Shown: positions 5,996 to 9,895 of the stretch, piece after piece
Layout: each line of letters opens with the position of its first letter
Numbering within the stretch: position 1 is the stretch's first letter
Source: NIOZ-UU13 sp964444135
GTDB lineage: Bacteria > Planctomycetota > Phycisphaerae > Sedimentisphaerales > Anaerobacaceae
Assembly: GCA_964444135.1 (NCBI GenBank)
Contig: CAYUFX010000142.1
Span: forward strand, 1 to 9,895
Length of the DNA: 9,895 nucleotides
Direction of reading: 5' to 3'
The notes under the pieces: model-generated
What the model was told of the DNA's origin: nothing
The model's input: the letters and a program-made list of their open reading frames with translations, nothing else
Database searches by the model: none
Translations under genes and position numbers: made by a program

Positions 5996-7894
5996 TCAGG
6001 AACCAAATAATAATTTGATAAGTCTTTCGTGTTGTGAGAAATCAGGCACGATGATATGTGCCCCGGCTTTGATTAAACGGGTACGCTTTTCGGTACTTAA
6101 TCCGTGACGGCGAATTTCATCACTGGCGATACCAACGGCAATACCATCACGCTTTCGGCATTCCCGCAGCTCAACGGGGCCATCGCCGAAGACAGCTAAT
6201 TCAGGACCCTGTAAATTATTCTCGGCCATTATTCTTTCAATGACCATCTTCTTGGAATACTTAGCAATATCGCCAACGGCACCATAAATACCCCCATCAA
6301 AAAGCTCAGCGTAGCCAAGTGCTTCGGACTCAGCGACAACATCCTGGTGGTCTGTCCCACTGGCCAGATAAAGTTTTATGCCCCTTTTACGCATGATTTT
6401 TAAGAATTCCAACGCACCTTTGATTGTATAGTCACTGATGTCGAGCTCACCGCGTTTGAATTTTTTGATTCGCCTGTTAACAAGCTCCATTAAAGCATCA
6501 TTATAAATTTCCTTGTAGCCGAATTTGTCGAGTATTTTATCAGCTCTGACGATGCCGAACTCTTTGACCATATCGACAAGAGCTTCCATCTGCACAATCG
6601 TCTGAATGCCGGTGGACTTGTCGATGTAATCGGCTACATGGTTTCGAACCTTATGGTAAAGGGTCTCGTCGGCGGTTTCGTATTTGTTGCCGAGAATGGC
6701 CTTGACCATAACGGGGGCCATTATCTGCTCCCAGCCCTGCCTTAACGTGCTTATGGTCCCATCGTTATCAAAGACGGCGTGCTTTATCCGGCCAAAAGGT
6801 ATTGATTCGTAGCAAAGCTCTATTTCGGTATCGTTGAAATAACAAGCCCCGCGCCGGTCGGAAGCGAGTTCCGGCTGATAGATATAATCAGCATCTCTGC
6901 CGACCTCGAGGATTTCCGGGCCTGAGGCGGTACCGGTCTGGAATAATTTCTGAACGGTAACAGCAGCGGCAAAATTAGCGAACTCGGCCGCCTCGGACGG
7001 CGCGATACCTGCCCCCAGACATAAAGCCAGCGCGCTCGTTACCGTGTCCCCGGCTCCGACAATATCGAGCTTCTTCAATAATTGAATGCCAGGGACCTCA
7101 TAGAGGCCATCGGCATCAACGGTTATAATGCCGCGCGGGCCGCGGGTCAGGAATACAGGTTTGCTGAATTGCTGATAAAGGTTCATAGCGTATTTTTTCA
7201 CATCGGCCAAAGTAAGAACATCATCCAATTTGACATCGACGTTGTTCAGGTGGGCCGCTTCCAAATCATTCGTCTTGCGGTAGATGTTTTTGAACTTGTG
7301 GCCGTAGTGTCTGGAATCGAGCAGAACTATTTTATCCGCAAATTTTCCAAAAAGGGCGTTGGCCCGGTCTATGAAAGATTCGTTTGTGATGGAACCGGGG
7401 ACCTGCTGGTTTACTATCAGAGCATCTGCTCTCTTTAGGGCACCGGCGATGCCGTCCAGCAAGGCCTTGTCGGTTGCTTCGGTTCGCTGGTTGAAAAAGC
7501 CGAAGTCAATTCTTGGCTGTTCGCTGCCCTCAAGGTATGGCTTGCCGAAGGTTACGGTATCGAAATTTTCCTTTTGAACAACCAGATACGTTGTATCGAC
7601 ATTAAGCTCGTGGAACTGGCGTCTCAGCTCTCTGCCGAAGATGTCATCCCCGATAACACCTATTACCTGTATCGCTGCCGGCTCAAGGGCGGCAATATTG
7701 GCCACGACGTTTGACGCACCGCCGAGCGAATAGTAATGTTTGGCCACGGACTGGGCCTGAAGGCCGGTTTCTACCGAGACTTCTGAGCCGCGCGCATCGA
7801 GCAGCCAATAAGCATCAATACAGAAATCGCCGTAAACCGCTATTTTTACGTTCTTAATCCGAGTAAGAATTTCTTTGATGCGCTTTTCTTTCAT
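5996..7894 (-). CDS. PfkB-family sugar kinase fused to HAD phosphatase
   Basis: The 632-residue product joins two enzymes. Residues about 1-335 are a PfkB/ribokinase-fold kinase closest in style to the heptose-7-phosphate kinase domain of HldE (RfaE1). It has the substrate loop GGASNVVANIAAL (58-70) and the ATP/catalytic motif DIVGAGDTVTSAL (277-289) with D283 as the expected base. After a linker, residues about 370-632 form a HAD hydrolase: motif I DNDGT (D376, D378), a helical cap of roughly 110 residues, motif II ASGT (S512), a motif III lysine near 548, and motif IV FGDGPVE (D571, E575). The usual HldE partner domain is a nucleotidyltransferase, which is absent here. One chain could thus phosphorylate a sugar and remove a phosphate elsewhere, as HldE and GmhB do separately in ADP-heptose synthesis. 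The substrate is unproven. ATG 7894 has AAAAGG 9 bases upstream and lies 17 bp after the preceding gene. Confidence 0.85.
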   Translation of the reverse strand: MKEKRIKEILTRIKNVKIAVYGDFCIDAYWLLDARGSEVSVETGLQAQSVAKHYYSLGGASNVVANIAALEPAAIQVIGVIGDDIFGRELRRQFHELNVDTTYLVVQKENFDTVTFGKPYLEGSEQPRIDFGFFNQRTEATDKALLDGIAGALKRADALIVNQQVPGSITNESFIDRANALFGKFADKIVLLDSRHYGHKFKNIYRKTNDLEAAHLNNVDVKLDDVLTLADVKKYAMNLYQQFSKPVFLTRGPRGIITVDADGLYEVPGIQLLKKLDIVGAGDTVTSALALCLGAGIAPSEAAEFANFAAAVTVQKLFQTGTASGPEILEVGRDADYIYQPELASDRRGACYFNDTEIELCYESIPFGRIKHAVFDNDGTISTLRQGWEQIMAPVMVKAILGNKYETADETLYHKVRNHVADYIDKSTGIQTIVQMEALVDMVKEFGIVRADKILDKFGYKEIYNDALMELVNRRIKKFKRGELDISDYTIKGALEFLKIMRKRGIKLYLASGTDHQDVVAESEALGYAELFDGGIYGAVGDIAKYSKKMVIERIMAENNLQGPELAVFGDGPVELRECRKRDGIAVGIASDEIRRHGLSTEKRTRLIKAGAHIIVPDFSQHERLIKLLFGS

Positions 7895-7911
7895 CGTTAA
7901 ATACCTTTTAG

Positions 7912-8943
7912 TTACAACCCTTCTAAAATCTTTTTATAAAGCAATGAAAATGTTTGTTTCTGGTTGCCCTGTATGTAAAAACCCTTGCCGGCAAAGGCCT
8001 CGGGAATTCGTGTTACAACGCTCTTTTGGTCACGGTAATAATAGCCCTGCGAAGATTCATCGCTCATTGCTCCAGGGTCATAGTCACGGAGGTCAAAGTC
8101 GGCGGTGACGATATTATTCGGAACGCTGCCAGCATTGGCAGCCATCGAGACTGCTTTAAGCAGAACTTCCGGACCGGTCACGGCACTTCCGATATTAAGC
8201 AGCACACCACCTTTTGTAAATTTGGCTATTTCATTTGTATAGATGAGAAAATCCCGGCCGGAACAACCGCCCTTGGTCTCGCCGTCAAAAGATGGATGCT
8301 GGTCGGTCACATCCGTGCCTATTCCGACATGAACCGTAAAGGGAACTTCATTTTCATAGCATGCGCTAAGGACACTGGCTATTGGATAATTAAAAATTGG
8401 TGGTGAATTGTCTTTTCCAGCCAGGGCAAGGACCTCTTTACGAAAACCTTCATCACACATCATTCTGCCCAGTGACTCCCCAAAGCCCAGTTTGTAATTA
8501 TTGCCGACGGACAAAGCGCAATTGATGTAAGCAAATTCGTATGCCATTCCGAATCCGCCTTTGCCCAGGGCATCGGTGACATTTTCGCTGGTTTGGCCTA
8601 TCAGCGCCAGTTCAAAATCGTGGATTGCTGTAGCGCAGTTACCGGCAACCAGACTAACAAGGCCACGCCTCACAAGGTCGGCAAGCAAAGGGCCAAGGCC
8701 GTTTTTGATTAAATGAGCGCCCGTAAAAAGGACAACAGGCTTCTCAGCCTTTCTGCCTGTAACTATCGCTCGGGCAACGGTCTCGATATCGCTGCAAGTC
8801 TTTTCCGGTAAATCAATAACAAGATTCTCAAGCATCGCAGGTCGAATAAGGTCATCGAGCGTAACCTTATTGCTGCGCGTGCTCAATGGATAGGTATTGA
8901 TTCGATTGAGGTCAAAGACTTTGTATTTGCCGTCGTACTGCAT
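7912..8943 (-). CDS. Deoxyhypusine-synthase-like protein of unknown role
   Basis: The 343-residue product has no signal peptide. I recognise it only at family level. The segment VVLFTGAHLIKNGLGPLLAD (70-89), then LVAGNCATAIHDFELALIG (98-116), resembles the NAD-binding Rossmann region of deoxyhypusine synthases and related bacterial proteins. Further conserved-looking blocks are VHVGIGTDVTDQHPSFDG (204-221) and LLNIGSAVTGPEVLLKA (248-264). Bacteria lack eIF5A, so a hypusine role is unlikely, and I do not identify the catalytic lysine. It sits between a sugar epimerase and a kinase-HAD gene, so a sugar- or polyamine-related NAD-dependent reaction is possible. The frame is open to a TTG at 8985 inside the upstream gene. 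I chose ATG 8943, which lies 13 bp after the upstream stop, although neither start has a strong ribosome site. Reinitiation after the upstream stop is plausible. Confidence 0.65.
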   Translation of the reverse strand: MQYDGKYKVFDLNRINTYPLSTRSNKVTLDDLIRPAMLENLVIDLPEKTCSDIETVARAIVTGRKAEKPVVLFTGAHLIKNGLGPLLADLVRRGLVSLVAGNCATAIHDFELALIGQTSENVTDALGKGGFGMAYEFAYINCALSVGNNYKLGFGESLGRMMCDEGFRKEVLALAGKDNSPPIFNYPIASVLSACYENEVPFTVHVGIGTDVTDQHPSFDGETKGGCSGRDFLIYTNEIAKFTKGGVLLNIGSAVTGPEVLLKAVSMAANAGSVPNNIVTADFDLRDYDPGAMSDESSQGYYYRDQKSVVTRIPEAFAGKGFYIQGNQKQTFSLLYKKILEGL

Positions 8944-8956
8944 ATTGTTGTATCTA

Positions 8957-9895
8957 TTATTGAAGCTTTTCGAGCAACTTTTCAAGCCGCTTTATGGACT
9001 GTACCATGCAACGAACCGTATGATAATTCACCTTCCAGGAATGGCTCATATGCGTCCAGATGGGTTCGCCCTCTCTGGTTAGCAGCGGCCACCACTCACC
9101 GACCGGATGATTTATCATCTTGTCGAAAACAAAACGGTGCACGTTTACGTAGGCCGGCCAGTATTTTTCAGGCCCAAACCGCAGGGCCCCCTCCAGCATC
9201 CCAATCATAACCTCCGCCTGCTGCCAGAACTCTTTTTCCCTGTCGTAAACACCGCCGGTGTGCGGGCCCTCAACGTAAACGCCGCCGTATTCATCATCGA
9301 TACCGTTTTTCATTCCGTGGTCCATTGCCTTCTTGATAATGTCCTTATATTCTTCAAAGCCCGAACCCATAATGTCCGTAGCATGCGCGAGCAGCCAGGC
9401 AAATTCCACGTTATGCCCGGCTGAGGTATTGTCCTCGGCGTGGGGCTTTTGTCCGCCCTCGGCAAAGCGGTCCCAGCCCCAAATGATATCAAACTTTATC
9501 TGCGGCGCTATCTGCCAATCGGGCGTGAACTGCGGTATTCCGGTCGCATATTTCGGGTGCAGAATTCTCTTTATCAGAAGGTCAATATCTTCGAGCAGTT
9601 TTCGGCGGTGTACGCTCCGGCCGCTGCATTCGTATAATGTGGTAAACGCCTCCATCAGGTGCATATGGACATCGAGGGTCTTTCTATCACCGCCGCCGCT
9701 GCCCGGCCCGCACAGGTCCCAGCTCCTCTCGAACATCTCAAAATATCCGCCGTACATCGTGTCGGCACAATACTTCTGCATAAGGTCGAAAACCTTCTCG
9801 GCGTATTCTAAGCCCCTCGGGTCACCTGTTGCTAAGGTATATTCGCTGAGGGAATAAATCGCGAAGCTGAATCCATAAATAATCTTCTTATCGAT
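8957..9895 (-). CDS. AGE-family sugar 2-epimerase/isomerase (5' end outside window)
   Basis: The visible 312 residues are the C-terminal three quarters of an N-acylglucosamine 2-epimerase (AGE) superfamily protein, an (alpha/alpha)6-barrel enzyme that epimerises or isomerises sugars such as GlcNAc, mannose or cellobiose. The frame runs past the ATG at 9781 to the window edge, with YGFSFAIYSLSEYTLATGDP and YGGYFEMFERSWDL matching the family. So the internal ATG is not the start, and about 80-100 residues are probably missing. Conserved-looking catalytic-region histidines appear in KTLDVHMHLMEAF, AGHNVEFAWLL and SHSWKVNYHTVRC, and an aromatic pocket in EFWQQAEVMIGML. The last motif resembles cellobiose 2-epimerases and mannose isomerases as much as GlcNAc 2-epimerases, so the substrate is open. 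No signal peptide can be judged. It is the first visible gene of the operon and ends TAA, 13 bp before the next ATG. Confidence 0.88.
   Translation of the reverse strand: MDKKIIYGFSFAIYSLSEYTLATGDPRGLEYAEKVFDLMQKYCADTMYGGYFEMFERSWDLCGPGSGGGDRKTLDVHMHLMEAFTTLYECSGRSVHRRKLLEDIDLLIKRILHPKYATGIPQFTPDWQIAPQIKFDIIWGWDRFAEGGQKPHAEDNTSAGHNVEFAWLLAHATDIMGSGFEEYKDIIKKAMDHGMKNGIDDEYGGVYVEGPHTGGVYDREKEFWQQAEVMIGMLEGALRFGPEKYWPAYVNVHRFVFDKMINHPVGEWWPLLTREGEPIWTHMSHSWKVNYHTVRCMVQSIKRLEKLLEKLQ

Noticed and set aside
8944..8985. TTG at 8985 as start of the DHS-like gene
   Set aside because: It overlaps the end of the epimerase gene and adds a low-complexity Ser/Asn-rich stretch. The ATG at 8943 lies cleanly after the upstream stop.
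1..9895. CRISPR array, tRNA, rRNA or transposase genes
   Set aside because: I found no regularly spaced direct repeats, no cloverleaf-like segment, no rRNA-like sequence and no transposase motif.

Overview
The window is ordinary bacterial chromosome of mixed base composition with standard stop codons. The gene content suggests a member of the PVC/Planctomycetes group, possibly Phycisphaerae. The grounds are a stand-alone FHA protein with a Pro-rich linker, a secreted FG-GAP/VCBS protein, and an FmdB-type zinc ribbon with a Cys-rich tail next to a kinase-HAD fusion. The lineage is inference from gene style, not something a marker in the window proves.

Region 1 (1-3640, minus strand) is the translation operon thrS-infC-rpmI-rplT, reading right to left and leaving the window inside rplT. 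A good sigma70-type promoter (TTGACA, 16 bp, TATATT) precedes thrS. infC appears to start at a rare AUA codon behind a strong Shine-Dalgarno, which restores 26 N-terminal residues that a conventional GTG start would lose. The infC-rpmI spacer is unusually long (452 bp) and carries a 73-bp element with 10-bp terminal inverted repeats and two internal hairpins.

Region 2 (3612-5479, plus strand) diverges from thrS. It holds a 148-residue FHA-domain protein with a clear promoter (TTGTTA, 17 bp, TATAAT), then a secreted 408-residue protein with six calcium-loop motifs of the FG-GAP/VCBS type.

Region 3 (5480-5709) is the spacer between convergent gene sets. It contains a second short dispersed-type repeat and small hairpins but no recognisable gene.

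Region 4 (5710-9895, minus strand) is a tightly packed operon. In order of transcription it encodes an AGE-family sugar epimerase/isomerase (5' end outside the window), a protein resembling the deoxyhypusine-synthase-like family, a PfkB sugar kinase fused to a HAD phosphatase, and a small FmdB-type zinc-ribbon gene interrupted by an in-frame TGA. Epimerase, kinase and phosphatase in one operon point to metabolism of a sugar or sugar phosphate, perhaps heptose-like. The substrate cannot be read from sequence. This operon, with its unexplained DHS-like member and its disrupted zinc-ribbon gene, is the most interesting part of the window.
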